A stretch of 64,000 nt of DNA from Combretum micranthum (GCA_024138025.1 JAMXBD010002231.1:62001-126000), one strand, 5' to 3'; positions 34,283 through 46,678 are shown, numbered from the stretch's first letter. Program-made: numbers and translations. The notes: a model not told the origin generated them from the letters alone.

Positions 34283-36373
34283 TGTAGACACACCATTTTT
34301 GTCCATTTAAAGCTTCAATTTGTATTAAAAATTAATATTATATTGAGCCCACAAATCAAAATAAAAAATTATTATTAAAAAATAGAAATAATAACATAAG
34401 CAGAAAAATAATAAATAAGTAATAAAAGTAAAAAAAAATATAGAAAATTTATAGGCTCGATGTAATACTAATTTTAATTATAAATTTTCTTGGACCCAAT
34501 TAAATAACCCTTCTAAATTGGCTTATTTAGTTGGGCCCATTTTCAAAGCCTTGAATAAAATTTTCATGCAAACTATGACTGGAGCACAGGACAATGGCTT
34601 GATGGAAAACATACAGCACGCAAGGGAGATGCCGAGTTCGATGTAGGAGCGCACAAATTTTTTACTAGGTATGTGAGTTACACGTGACCGTGTATTGTTG
34701 TCCTCAAGTGAATAGCTAGTTTTTCTTGCTTGATGGAGCAGTTTTGAACTCATTTTTTACCTACTTCCCCTTCCTTTTTCACCAAATTGAAGGAGAGGAA
34801 TTGAAGAGGACATGGGATGCTCCAAATTCGGATAAAAAACTAGTCCTAAAACTCATGATTTAGCGTTCAATTTTTGATCCAAAGTTTGTAAAAAAGGTGT
34901 TTCACGTGCGAAGTTTAAATTTGAATTTCAGGTTTGATCTTCCATTTAGCTTCCAAAAACACGTATTTAAATCAATTTGAACACGTTGTTTTCTTTCCCA
35001 ATGTTCATTAAGCTCAAAAGTTGCAAAACGTGTTCAATCAAGCTTGGAAGCTCGAATTTTGCGTGCTACATCTTTGAAGTTAATGGTCGTATCCTACCTA
35101 GCTTGACCCCTAACTAGAATAAATAGGGGTCGAATCCTTCATCCATATCATTAGAAACAATCAATTCATAAGGAAATCACCTCTAAAAGTTCAAATTTGA
35201 AGTTCTTCAGGAAATTGGGGTTCGAATACGAAGCTTCAATTTTGAAGATTTTTGGATAATTTCAAAGTGTTTAGTTGTTAAAAGGAGCTTTCAGGTAAGA
35301 TAAGCTATCAATTGATAGCTTTAGTTTGATCCTAAAAGTTTGGCAACCATCTCGACCAAGTTCGCCGATCGATCACCACTATAAGTTTGAACCACCGTCT
35401 ACAGTGCTATTGACCAAATTGGACACCATTGGACTTCTTTCTGTAACCTTCTGCCCTTATTTGATACCCTCCATCACATCTACACTGCCAGATCAGTGAT
35501 TTCACCTCCACCGGTTGCCCCTACAAGTAGGGTCAGATGACTCGATTAATCGATACAAAACCGCTCTAAACCCAAATTCAATCCGAGTTTGACCTATGCC
35601 CAACTCCAGCTCCAACCATGTGAAATATCTATCTAAGTAAGTTCATAATTTTTTTTATATAGTTTAGATAAACATAAACAATGGGAAAAATGAATAAATA
35701 AAAAATAATTAAAAACAATGGTAACAATTGAAAATAGTCAAGTTTTGTAAATATGAAGTATTTAGAAAATAGAAATAAAAAAAAATTTTGGTTTTATGAA
35801 TATGTGTAAATTTACTAGAAATTTATCACCTAGAAAAATCTATCTTCAAAAATAAAAGCAAATCTGATATATTTATAGTATTCATAACTCTAAAAATCCG
35901 TTTTTTTTTTTCTCAAAATGATTAAAATGTAATAAACTTAAAGTGATAAGAAATTCAAAATTTTAAAAGTAATCAACCCACTAAATTTTTTTTAAAAGAA
36001 CTACTTTCATTTGATGCCGATTAGTAGGTACGTAGGCACATACGGGTTGACATAAATTGAAATTTTTTTTGTTTATTCATATTCGTATGTAAATATTAAA
36101 TTAATTGGTCGTTTTTTGTAAATGATTTTTTTTCCATTAAGTTGTAAAATTGAATTATATTATAAAATGATGAAATTTTTTAGCATTAAAAAGAATAAAC
36201 TTTAATTTAAGAGTTTAAAGTAGTAACTGTTTGGTCTTAATAGGATAGCCCCTAAATCCAAATTTCTCTAGTTTATTAGAATTGATTTTTAAGTCAATTT
36301 TCACACATTAGTCTCTATGTTAGGATCGACCAACCCATTGATCCTAAGTTACTATTTTTCTTGACTTTAGTCA
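34283..36373 (+). mobile_element. LTR of the Tat-like element
   Basis: Begins TGTAGACACACCATTTTTG after the polypurine tract and ends GACTTTAGTCA, giving TG...CA ends over about 2.09 kb. A TATA-like AATAAATAGGGG lies at about 35118. A related LTR starts at 48890. Unexpectedly, the right end is followed by a primer-binding-site-like sequence (36376-36385), so this LTR has 5'-LTR as well as 3'-LTR neighbours. Confidence 0.65.
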
Positions 36374-36375
36374 GG

Positions 36376-36385
36376 TGGCGACTCC
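36376..36385 (+). other. primer binding site following the LTR
   Basis: TGGCGACTCC, 2 nt after the LTR end, matches the start of the site seen at 1426-1439 on the minus strand. It would be the 5' leader of a second element copy in tandem. Confidence 0.5.
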
Positions 36386-37089
36386 TTAAAATATTTTAAA
36401 ATTTACATTTCTTTTAATTCCTAGTCAAGGGTTTGCATCAAATGAGTTAGGATTTGGTATAAATCGAATTAAAAGAAATTAAACCAAAAAACAAAAAATC
36501 TAGACTTGACAATACAAGACTAAGGATATAATGAACATAAAAATTGAAAGTTTGAAAAAATAACACCCATAAAAATTAATAATCAACATTCAACAACTAA
36601 ATAATAGAAAAGTGAAGTAAAGGAGAAAAAAGATGGTAATGCACTAGTGTTTCTTCTTTTTTTTTTTTAATAAGGTTTTTATTTCTTTTTTTTTTTAATT
36701 TTTTTAAGTGTAGGTTCACGAGCCAACCCGACCCACAATGGGTTTGTTTGCTTCAACCAACGAGTTATGTAGGGTGGACCATTTTGGCCTGCACATTAAA
36801 CAGGCTAACATTTTTAGCCTAACCCATATTTTTTTGTAGGTTATGTGGACTAGCCTGCATAATCTAACTTGCATGCAACTCTACCAACACACAACAAGTA
36901 CTTTGAGAAGCATAGGTAAAAAGGTGGCATGGTGGTAGTTGGACGTGGAATCATTGCACAAGGGCGTGAAACAAAAGACAACTGGAAACTACAGAAAATT
37001 ATGTTTTTCTAATTTGTTTAATAAGAATCTAAGAGGTGCTATTTGTAGTGTTTAATAAGAATATAAGAGGTGTTGTTTGGAGAATAGAT
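36386..37089. other. leader debris and an unassigned repeat
   Basis: After the primer site comes AT-rich leader-like sequence. About 36710-36900 is a GC-richer repeat starting near GTTCACGAGCCAACCCGACC and ending near TAATCTAACTTGCATGC, a wording common in plant non-autonomous elements. No coding sequence. Confidence 0.35.
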
Positions 37090-37460
37090 ATTTAAAGGAT
37101 AAGTTATATCAGAAGGTTATAACACTTGATAGTAAATTTATTTGAGATTACAATATTTCAAGTGATTAAAAAGAGGTCATAAAAGTTAGAAAAATAAGTC
37201 AATTGAGATCCATTGACACATATTAACATGAAAAATATTTAAAATTAAAACGTAGAAGATCTCGTACATTGTGACAAGTGTGAACAGAGACCTCAATTGA
37301 TCATTTTTTTTTAAATGTTATGACTTCTTTTTTAACCACTCAAAATATTATGACTTAAATAAACTTACTTCCTAAACATTATAACTTTTTTTAACCACTT
37401 AAAACGTTGTGACCTCAAACGAAATTATTAAAATATTTTAACCTTTTAATGTAATTTATC
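37090..37460. mobile_element. inverted-repeat (MITE-like) element
   Basis: Left part (about 37090-37200) and right part (about 37315-37460) are diverged inverted copies: AAATTTATTTGAGATTACAA and AAGTGATTAAAAAGAGGTCA on the left correspond to reverse complements around 37330-37415. The right side carries the unit TTATGACTT...TTAACCACT twice. No gene and no clear target duplication. Confidence 0.45.
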
Positions 37461-37567
37461 TTAATATTCAAATTTCTATACTTGCAGGAAGAGAGAGAGA
37501 AAAAGGCCATTATCATCCCATTTCTATTTTCTAAATCCATACTTTGATCAAGAGTTGCAACAGAAGG

Positions 37568-38291
37568 TAGACATAGGCACGGCTCGGTTCTGAACTGGAA
37601 CCGTCACCGTAGCTGAATCGAAACTAGACCATTAGCTGGTTTCAAAATGGGCTATGGAACACCGGTATCCCAGTTCCTAACCGGTTCTTTGGCTTAGAAC
37701 TAACGGTTCCACCTAGTTCCATTAAAAAAAACAATATTAAATATATGATTATTAATATTTAAATTATTTCATATAAATTGTAAAATTTATTACTTATTTA
37801 TAATATTTAATATGTTATTTCAACAACACAAATAAACATAACTTAAAATCATATATAATTTTTTATATAAGCTTTTCTAAAAGTAAAATTCATTTCCTTA
37901 ATAATGTGAAAATATTTTTTTATTGTAATTTTTTTACCCTTAGAGTATTTTGCAAAATTATATTACTAACTATAATTAAAATTGGATGTGTTTGTTATAA
38001 ATAAATGTGTATTCTAAACAAACTTTTTGAAAAATTGGTTAAATAATTTAATACTTGAGATCCAATAATTATTTTGAGTTTAAAATTTATTTATTAAAAA
38101 CGAAAAAATTCGTTTATTTTTTATTTGAAAAAAATTGTGGTTCCATGGTTCTAAAAACCTGAATCAGGAATAGCGTTCCATCAAATCGGACCAGAACTGT
38201 AGAGAAGGTTCCGGTTCCAGTTCTTCAATTTCTAGACTTAGAACCAGCTATTCGGTTCGGTTTGGTTTGGTTCAGGCCATACCAATGTCTA
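37568..38291. mobile_element. hAT-type non-autonomous transposon
   Basis: The ends are inverted: TAGACATAGGCACGGCTCGG on the left and TAGACATTGGTATGGCCTGA as the reverse complement on the right. They are flanked by an 8-bp target duplication with one mismatch, ACAGAAGG (37560-37567) and ACAAAAGG (38292-38299). An 8-bp duplication and GG.A.GGC-type ends indicate the hAT superfamily. The 724-bp interior has no transposase; GGTTCC-rich subterminal repeats on both sides are typical transposase binding regions. Confidence 0.75.
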
Positions 38292-38473
38292 ACAAAAGGT
38301 ATTTTTCTTGTGTTGAGCCCAAAGCTCATGAGCTGATCATCCTGAAGGCCATTATTTCATCATTTGGTATGTAATATATGACTTAACTTTAGTTCTCAGA
38401 TATGTTGTGCGTTTATATAGTTTCTGTTATGGATAATATTGTCATGGTTAGTATCAAATATAGACCGATTGCC

Positions 38474-38640
38474 AATGGTCTTGTAGCCTAGTGACATCAG
38501 GTTCAGGACCTCATCCTTAAGGTATAGAGTTCGATTCCCCACGTTAGCATATTGTAATGACACTATGTGGCCTATTGTAATAGCCTTATATGACCGTATT
38601 GTAATAGCCCTTATGGCCTACAATAAATATATATATATAT
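38474..38640 (+). mobile_element. tRNA-derived SINE
   Basis: A box-A-like GGTCTTGTAGCCTAGTGAC (38478-38496) and a box-B-like GAGTTCGATTCC (38528-38539) are spaced as in an RNA polymerase III promoter. Downstream the sequence leaves any tRNA shape and ends in repeats of TATTGTAATAGCC and an (AT) tail. Not a tRNA gene: no acceptor stem closes it. Confidence 0.6.
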
Positions 38641-39640
38641 AAATAATTCATATATAACAATATTTTTAAATGTTATTAATAAGAAAGGAAAGATATACTC
38701 CTCCCTACTATATTTGTATAATGGAGTAAAACGTGTGTCTACAAACTTTTTTACAAATTAAATTATTTTAATTTTAGAATTACTAACGCAAAATTGCATA
38801 ATGAAATACAATTCATAATTTTACACAATGCTTATATTTTAGAGATGCGATTCAGATTCAGCTAAAAGTTATATAGTGCTAAATCACATCTTCAAAGGTT
38901 GATTCACTATTATTTAATATGAATCACATGCATAAGGTGCGATTCACTTATAGTTATACACAAATCACATCTTATAGACATCACTCATGTACAAACATGA
39001 ATTGCATGTATAAGAGGTGATTCATGTATAATATTTATCAATTGCAAATTGTGTCTACTAGATGCAAGTTAGCATTTGTAATTTGATAATTATTTTTGTC
39101 TAGTTTATATTTACAAAATTTTTATTTGTACGAATCAATAATCATATAATTTCTTATCTATAATTTGCATAAACTTTTCCTTTTTAATTATTTGACATTT
39201 TAGAAGTATAATTTTTAAATAAATAGATTACTATTCAAACTATAGAGGAAGTTGAAAGGACTTTAATGGTTCACAATGAGGAAATCGACAAACGGTACGT
39301 AAATTCGAACGTGGAGCTGAATTAGATTAAAGTATACCTATTTTTATAATACCTATTGGAATGGAAGTAGATCTCATTTTCTATCTATTTAATAGTTTCT
39401 TTAATTACAGATCGATGAATTTAAATTGTTTAGTAATCTAAACAATCTTAAGGTATTACTATGGTGTAATTAATTTTCTTATAATTTTAACTATTGCAAT
39501 AAAAAAAAAGTAAATCGACAAGATCTAAAGTCATTTGAAATAATGGAAACACATTCTCTTTCTGTCTAACTCATATTATTTAATTTGGCCCTGCCAAACA
39601 ATTTGACTACTTAATAAGAGTCTCATTTTTGTGGGAAAAA
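38641..39640. other. no gene; AT-rich spacer with short diverged repeats
   Basis: About 38840-39050 has repeated, partly palindromic motifs of the type GTGAATCACATG / GGTGCGATTCAC, perhaps a decayed MITE. Otherwise nothing. Confidence 0.35.
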
Positions 39641-39745
39641 AAAAGAAAATAAATTGCATTCAATTACAATAGGAGAGATTCAAACCTAAGATAGAGTTCT
39701 CACATGTGAGACTATGACCATTGGACCATAAGATTATTAGCGAAA
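39641..39745 (-). mobile_element. tRNA-derived SINE fragment
   Basis: The minus strand reads CTTATGGTCCAATGGTCATAG (box A, about 39713-39733) and AGGTTTGAATCTCTCC (box B, 39671-39686), followed by a short A/T-rich tail. It is shorter than the SINE at 38474 and probably a different family. Confidence 0.5.
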
Positions 39746-40329
39746 TACCAGTATACCTTTACTGAGACTAACAAGGTTAATACTACGAAACATATATATG
39801 AACTTTGAAATATGATTAGGTATTTGAATTTTGAAATTAATTAATTTGGTACATGCTAATTTGATCAATTTCAAAGTTTTATGTACAAAATTGATTAATT
39901 TCAAAGTTCAGGTACTGGATTATCAAATTTAAAGTTTGAGTATTTAATTATGTATTTTGTAAAGTTCAAAGTCCAAGATTATCCTCACTAATAACTATTA
40001 TTATTTCCTGAATACATCATATGAGTATAAAAATTTAATTATTATTTTTGGAAGGAAAATCTAATTAGTTTTTAATCTGCCATTGCTGTCCTATTTTTTT
40101 TTTTTTTCCTGAATATAAACTTCTAGAGTCGAAGTAGGAGGTATCCTCTAGCGTTGACTCAAAGCTCTTGACCATCCTCAATCTTATGGTTTCATCGTTT
40201 AGTTGGTAATATATGAATCATCCTTTGACTCACTTTTGCTTTAATATGTAATATATAAATAAATATAATGAAGGAAAAATTGTCATATATTGATTAATAA
40301 GAGGGTTTATAGTCCATCCTAATATGGAT
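39746..40329. other. no gene seen
   Basis: AT-rich spacer with short inverted motifs (TTTGAAATTAATTAATTTGG region at about 39828). No recognisable element. Confidence 0.3.
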
Positions 40330-41292
40330 AATAGTTTGTTGATATATGGCAGACACATGATCGATCAAGTGAGATCATCCAAGAAGGATTAGAGGAGGCA
40401 ACTGTATGCTTCCCTCTGGGGCTAGCTTTGGCATTTACATCGCTGGCCTTGCCTTCTATGCCGCTGGCGTTGGTTGCGGACCTTCATGTTCCCAGTTTCA
40501 TCTTTTGAAGTTTTAAACCACCAGTATAAAATCTAGGCTGCTAGCTTATATCCTTACGCTGCCAGTTTATGTGCCAGCATACATACATGGAATTTTTAAG
40601 GTTTTCCATGTTATAAATAGCCCTAGCCTTATTTTTTCTTCTCAAAACCTTTCCTAAGTTTTAGAAAACCCCAAGGTCTCTATCAAAGCTATGATCTTGT
40701 TCAAGGAGGACAAGAATCGAGTAATAGGTACGTTAATCCTTTTCAATCCTTTTATGATCTAAAAGTGTTATCTTTCCTAGGGTATTCGTATTGGTATTGA
40801 AGGGAATCAAGCTCTTGGAGAATTTTAGAGAAACACTAATTTTAGTAGTTGGAGATTCTGTGACTCTACGATCAAAAGAAGGAAGGTATGTATGAACCTA
40901 GGGTAATTGTAGTTCTTTTTATTTTAGGGTTTACATGATAATAGAATTATGTTTATCTTGTGAAAACAATTTTTGAATGAGTATTTGATGGTATTCAAGT
41001 GTTTTTGGTGAAGTTAAGTCTTCTCTTCCAAAAGTTATTTCAAATACGTCCTTACCTTGGTTGTTATTTGTGATTATAGGATTAGCATTTGTAAAAGAAT
41101 TTAATGCTATATGGCTTTAATTGGTTTGCTGCTTGTGCTTGGTTGGGTCTAGTAGACCAAGAGTATCGTGTTACTAGGATGATGACCTGATGATCAGTAT
41201 GTGTCATTGTCCCGAGTGGAGTCATGCATAGAGATGATTCTAGTAGTTTAGGAGTAGTATGAGTACAATACCTAGGGTGTGTAGAGAATACT
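40330..41292 (+). mobile_element. Ty3-type LTR fragment, left of a nested insertion
   Basis: Contains a promoter-like TTATAAATAGCCC at about 40612-40624 and LTR-like sequence, and breaks at the nested solo LTR at 41293. Related sequence seems to resume at 44819-45360, where GTTTGGTGTACTGGGCCTTG resembles the GTGTACTAGGCCTTTGGCTC block of the LTR at 21819. I could not find the outer ends. Confidence 0.45.
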
Positions 41293-41896
41293 TGTAAACC
41301 CTGGTTTTTCAAGTAGCTAAAGATAACCCTAGAACCGGAAACCCCAAAACCCTAAACTGGAATAGCTCAAGTCTGGAGTGAGAACTAGAAACCCTAATTC
41401 CGGCTTTTCCTCGGTTTCCAATTAATAAACTTTTCTAAGAAAATTTAATTTTGATTATAGTTCTTGAATATATTTCAAACTAAGAAAATATCTGATTTTA
41501 AGAAAATCTCAATTCCGGGTCATCCCGAGGCCCATTATAGAAAAACGTGCCCCGGAACTAGAATTTCAAAAATATTCTTATGAGTACTCATTTGAATCGA
41601 AATAAAATAAGGATTTCAAAAATTAGTTTTCATAATTTTCCGGTTTATGAAAAATACAGTTATAGCCTTTTTATTCGTATTTCATTACTACGGAAATTAA
41701 ATTGTCTTGTCAACTATTCATTACTATTCATAAAAGTACCACCTAGCCTACCTATTAGCCTATCCTACAAGTCTAACCTTACCATCAATTGAATCCTCCC
41801 TTTCTTCTATAACTTTTGTCCCTTCACCTCTTACAAACTATGACTAATGAATGTAAGATACACATCAAGGTTAAATCAAAATGGACAAAGCAAGCT

Positions 41897-41897
<1 letters not shown>

Positions 41898-41951
<54 letters not shown>

Positions 41952-41988
41952 TTGAACTTCCAAACGGCGCCATAGGACCCCCCCCCCC
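41898..41988. repeat. 54-nt cytosine homopolymer and nearby C11 run
   Basis: Uninterrupted C from 41898 to 41951, then after 26 nt a run of eleven C at 41978-41988. On the minus strand these are long G tracts. The six-frame poly-proline and poly-glycine readings across it are not genes. It could be real, or an assembly or polishing artefact. Confidence 0.95.
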
Positions 41989-44041
41989 TCCCATGCTCCT
42001 TTGAATTTTCTTCTTCACTTAACCTAATTCACTCCTATATAAACTATCTTTATTCTCTCTCTCCTCATTCTCCACTTTCCAAAAGTTACAAAGTGTGAAA
42101 AAGCTCCTCAATCCTCTCTTCTTTTCCCTTTGGCCGAAACATTGAAGCCCTCACACATCCACACAACTTCTCATTTTTCTCTTCTATCTTCCATCCACTT
42201 CAAGTAAGTATGATCCACTACTTCCAACTCATGAAACTTTGTTATGGCTAAGTGATTTTTGGTTATCTCAACTCTATGTTCCCATGATCTTGTAGTAGGA
42301 ACAATGAGATAACAAAACAAAAATCCCGAACCATTCAAAGTAGATCTATCTTTTAAAGGAGTTTTTATCCAAAAGCTTTACTTTTATCCATCAAAAAGTC
42401 TTTTAAACAAAGGATTTTTAAAAATATGGTTTTTATGTTTTTAAAACTCATTTAAGCTTTTGATAAAGTAGATCCATCATTTGATACTCATGATCATGTA
42501 GGCATTTATAGTTTCATTATTTTTGTTCTTATGTGCATAAATAGTCTTTAACACTTTTGTCTTTAGTAAATGACTTTGTAGTGTATAGATCTATATATAT
42601 ATGGGTCCATGAAGTCAAAAAGAAAAGTACTTTACAAGAAAAAGACTTTTGAAAATTCGGATGACTTGAAAACCAAGGTCAAAAACACTTTTAACAACTT
42701 CTAAACATATTTTATAAGAGAAATAAAGCCTATGGGTAATAGATAATGATTAGTGGTATTTTTCATGAGTCTAAAGGAGTTTTTACTAAAGAAAATGTTG
42801 AAAACAAGAAATGAAGTCCATAGGAGTTTTGAGTTAAAAGTTATGAAAACCAAATTCGCAATAATGGATGTAGGGTTAGAAAACACTATTTTTCCAACTT
42901 CAAAAATGATATTTTCTTAAATAAAGGAAGTCCTTAGGATATAGGTATAATAGATACTTAAAGTTTCAAGTATAAAATATATTTTTCCTAAAGGAATCAA
43001 CTTGAAAATGAACTTTTGTAAATTCGGATTTTTGGAAACCCCATAGTAAAACACCCACTTAAAAGTTCATAAATATGAATTTTATTAAAGAAATAAGGGC
43101 CTTAGGATATAAATAATATAAGGGTCAAAATTTCTTTAAATAAAGTAGAGTTTTTCTAAAGGAAATCCATGTAAAATGTAGATGTGGTCAAATGTAGTAA
43201 ACTCACTTACTAAACATTGAGAGGAAATGGTTTCTAAGGAAAGTTTGTTTTCTAAAAATCGTTAAATCAAAAAAGTTACAAGAACATAGACTCCTTAAGG
43301 TTCACATCATGACATTCATGATAGGGAAAATCATTACCATTGCATTTAGCATCATTTTATACTTAGGAATCTCAAATGCATTCATCAAAACCGCATTTTT
43401 GGAATCAAGGAACCCGCTGTACAGATCTGATCCCTCAATTCGAGGCTTAGATATTTTCAAAACTTGATTTAAACTTCATATTTAGAAAGCTCTTCCGAAG
43501 TAGTAGATAGAATCGGTATAAATTTGCGAAATTCCGACTTAAAACGACCAAGTTATGGCCATTTTAAAACGGAACTTCGAAAATGACGCGAATTCCGATT
43601 TCATTAAGTTTTCTTAGAGTTTAGTGTCCTAAGTTGATAGAATACTTATTAGGGTAATTTCTTATATGAATAGGTGAACCCGTGGACGGTGACGAGTTAC
43701 CTCCGGACTATTACTACTAGAAGACCGGAGTACCGATGGCGGAGTGAGTTTTTCTTCCCAATTCATTTATTGTATGTGCTTGTAAAGTAGTGCACTAGAA
43801 TGTAGGTCAATTGAATGGAATATGAATGATGGGGATTAATGGGAAGTTATATGATTGTTGATGATGTGAGATCACAAATTAAGAATATCGAAACCGAGTG
43901 ATAAACTTTGATTGTATAGTTAGCTATGATGGATTGTCTGATAAATTGATTGATCGCCTAAGTAAATTGGCTTAATCAACTACTTGAGTAAATGATAAAT
44001 TGACATGTGCATATCACAAGGGGATGGAGCATGAGCATTTG

Positions 44042-44219
44042 TAGGTTAGTCGTGAACCATAAACGACATCGAATAATCGTAGGTTAGTCGTGAACCATAA
44101 ACGACATCGAATAATCGTAGGTTAGTCGTGAACCATAAACGACATCGAATAATCGTAGGTTAGTCGTAAACCATAAACGACATCGATAATCGTAGGTTAG
44201 CCGTGATCCATAAACGGGA
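44042..44219 (+). repeat. 38-bp tandem array inside the solo LTR
   Basis: Unit AGGTTAGTCGTGAACCATAA followed by ACGACATCGAATAATCGT, 38 nt, about 4.7 copies. The first three are nearly identical; the fourth has GTAAACC and loses one base; the last is more diverged (TTAGCCGTGATCC). Confidence 0.9.
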
Positions 44220-44818
44220 TATTGTTAGTACCGCAGGATTCGTTAATCTGCTAACCCGGGATGGAGGGCGCAATTCCATCCACATATGATTTCGGTTGGT
44301 CATATGTATGTTGAACTCATGTGTTTAATGCATACACTTGCTTGATTAATAACTTGATTGAATTGTTGTGCATAAATGTTTTTGTGGGAGATTACACTCA
44401 CTAAGCTAGTTAGCTTACATCCCTACAGTCCGTTCCTTTTGCAGCTTACACATTTATGGCTTAGGCGAAGAGACCCGGCTGAACAGGTACCGAAGCTAGG
44501 AGTTTTCCCTAGAAGTTATAATTTTTGTATTAGACTTCCATAGAAAACTTCTAAGACTTGGATGACTGTAATGGACCGCTAAATATTCTTTTGCGGGAAT
44601 GCCCCTTAGAATTTGTAATATTTATTATGTTCATGAATTATATCCTATTGCCCATGCATGCCAAATTAAGCTTTTATCTCCATTCGGACTTGTACTCTAT
44701 TGTGTAAAGGTATGCCTTACATCTATATGAGACTCTCGAAAGACTAAGGTGGTAATTCGGGAATCTTATATGGCATGTGGCGGACTGTTACGTTTAGGGT
44801 ACCCTATGAGGCGTGACA

Positions 44819-45360
44819 ATACCCAACATATATAAGTATTTTATATACAAACTTTTTTTCATGGAGTCATGAGTTACTCTAGGTTTAGAGCTAAATGCAA
44901 ATGGCTATAAACTATGTTGATTACCTGGCTAATTAAAAATAATAACCTGTGGTTACCGCATAAGTTATTAGGTAACGTGTGAATTTTTATGATATTTGTT
45001 CATGCGCATGTATTTGTAGTTTGGTGTACTGGGCCTTGCGCTCATTTGTTTCTGTTTTTAAAGAATAGGTGATGATCCAATAGTGTACAATTTTTTAGGA
45101 TATGATGTATTCATGGATGATGGAAAGGATGACAGTGGGACTGATTTTCCAGCTAATTTTTAGATATATTGGTTTTGAGATAGCCAAAGTTGAAGATCCT
45201 ATGAACTTTTATATGGTTTTTACGAATCTAAATGTTTTATGAGACCATTTCTTATGATGTTTTAAGTTTGATCTAAGTTAGCTTTTGGTTTATGCTAACT
45301 AAATTGTTCAAAAGTTTTATTATTACATGAAGTTTTAAAAGTACCCTCATATGTGAGATA
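44819..45360 (+). mobile_element. Ty3-type LTR fragment, right of the nested insertion
   Basis: Probably the continuation of 40330-41292. It contains the LTR-like block CTGGGCCTTGCGCTCATTTG and GTGATGATCCAATAG, resembling the distal LTR blocks at 24650 and 9940. End not determined. Confidence 0.4.
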
Positions 45361-46678
45361 TTGATGTTTTATGTATTTAACTTTGTGGATTAGTAGAATT
45401 ATAGCCTTAGCGTGTCCATCTCTAGTGAGAACATGTGGTAGGCTAATAATGTCTTCAGTTTAGGCATTACATAATAGATGAAAGTGTAATCATTAGCATC
45501 GAATATAAGAATTGATTCATGTCATGCATGTAAAATTATGGTAAAGAACATGACTCTGTTCTCTTGTTGTCAATTATTTGATTTCATTGAACTGCCTCAA
45601 CTAGTTATCATCTCTTTGTTTAGTATTAAGCAGGTATTGATTAAGGAAAAAAGAAATTGGAGATTAAGCCTCCCAATTTGGTTTTTGTCCAATCAAATTG
45701 GTGCATGAGATTTTGTGGTTATTACTAAATACTTCCCTTACTCTAACATTTTTTGTCAACTGGATGATTTAATTAAGTAGGGTGAGATGATGCGATGGGG
45801 ATTTGAAATTCTTATTATATCCTAGCTTCAATTGAAGCTATCAAGTATATGAAATTATTGAAAGATTGAAATGTTAAATTTAGCTTCATATTGACCAATT
45901 AATGTTGGCTTTGATATGGTCTATTGGGTGCAACTCAAGTACATTTAACAAATCCAAAGTTCAATAGATTGAGCTGTTGTTTTACCATGTGATGTCTATG
46001 TATTTATCAATTGGTTATGGTAAAGTCACTTCGTCTAGCTTCCTTTTCATTCATCTGTTTCTTAGCCTCACATGATTTAGCTCTGTGATCCAAATCTATA
46101 ATACGGAACTTATGTTCTTGTCGTGGTGTAGAAACCAATAGCTAAAGATAGATTCATGTTAAATGCAGATAAGCATGGTTGTCAAAATTACGATTCAACC
46201 ATACAATTCTACAAGTTTATAATTTTATATGTTTTTTCTTAATTAAAATGTTGAAAAATTATTAAGGTGTACAATTTAGATAGAACTATGAATTTAGATA
46301 AGTGATTTTACACATTTATGATTTTACTAGTTTTTCACAATTTTGTATGATTCTACTAACTCTACACACTCTAGTGAGTAGTAAAATTGCTATTTTTACA
46401 ACTATGCAAATAAGTGTCCCTTTTCTATCGTTAAAGACTCATCAGCTACCAACTGAGGAAGTGCTAAAAGAATCTATGTTGACACAAGTTTTGGGATCAC
46501 ATTCTTCTTTTCATGGTCCCCCAAATAGAATCATGACTCCCCATTAAGCCTTCCACCAGTCTGGAAAACTTCATTATGCTTGGTATCTTTAGCTTGTTAT
46601 CGTATGTGAAACTTCAATAAAGTTTTGTTCAAAGGCTCTCCTTTACTTCATCAATTGAGAAATAATGTTGTCTCCTTG
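45361..46678. other. no gene recognised
   Basis: AT-rich spacer upstream of the TNL pseudogene. An 81-codon frame at 46302-46547 has no known motif. It may contain the former promoter of the TNL gene, but I see no convincing TATA box at a proper distance. Confidence 0.35.

Larger units (their letters stand above)
41293..44818 (+). mobile_element. nested solo LTR, about 3.5 kb
   Basis: Starts TGTAAACCCTGGTTTTTC and ends CCCTATGAGGCGTGACA. It is flanked by ATACT (41288-41292) and ATACC (44819-44823), a 5-bp target duplication with one mismatch. A promoter-like CTATATAAAC lies at about 42035-42044. Blocks such as TACACTCACTAAGC (44395) and the ending GGCGTGACA are typical of plant Ty3 LTRs. There is no coding domain inside. 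It also carries the C run (41898-41951) and the 38-bp array (44042-44219). Confidence 0.6.

Noticed and set aside
38474..38545. Possible tRNA gene.
   Set aside because: Only the two internal promoter boxes fit; no acceptor or anticodon stems can be formed, so a SINE is the better call.
41816..42018. Open frames reading poly-proline (+) or poly-glycine (-).
   Set aside because: They are produced only by the C homopolymer; there is no other coding signal.
44042..44219. CRISPR-like regular repeats.
   Set aside because: Units are directly adjacent without unique spacers, and the setting is a plant LTR.
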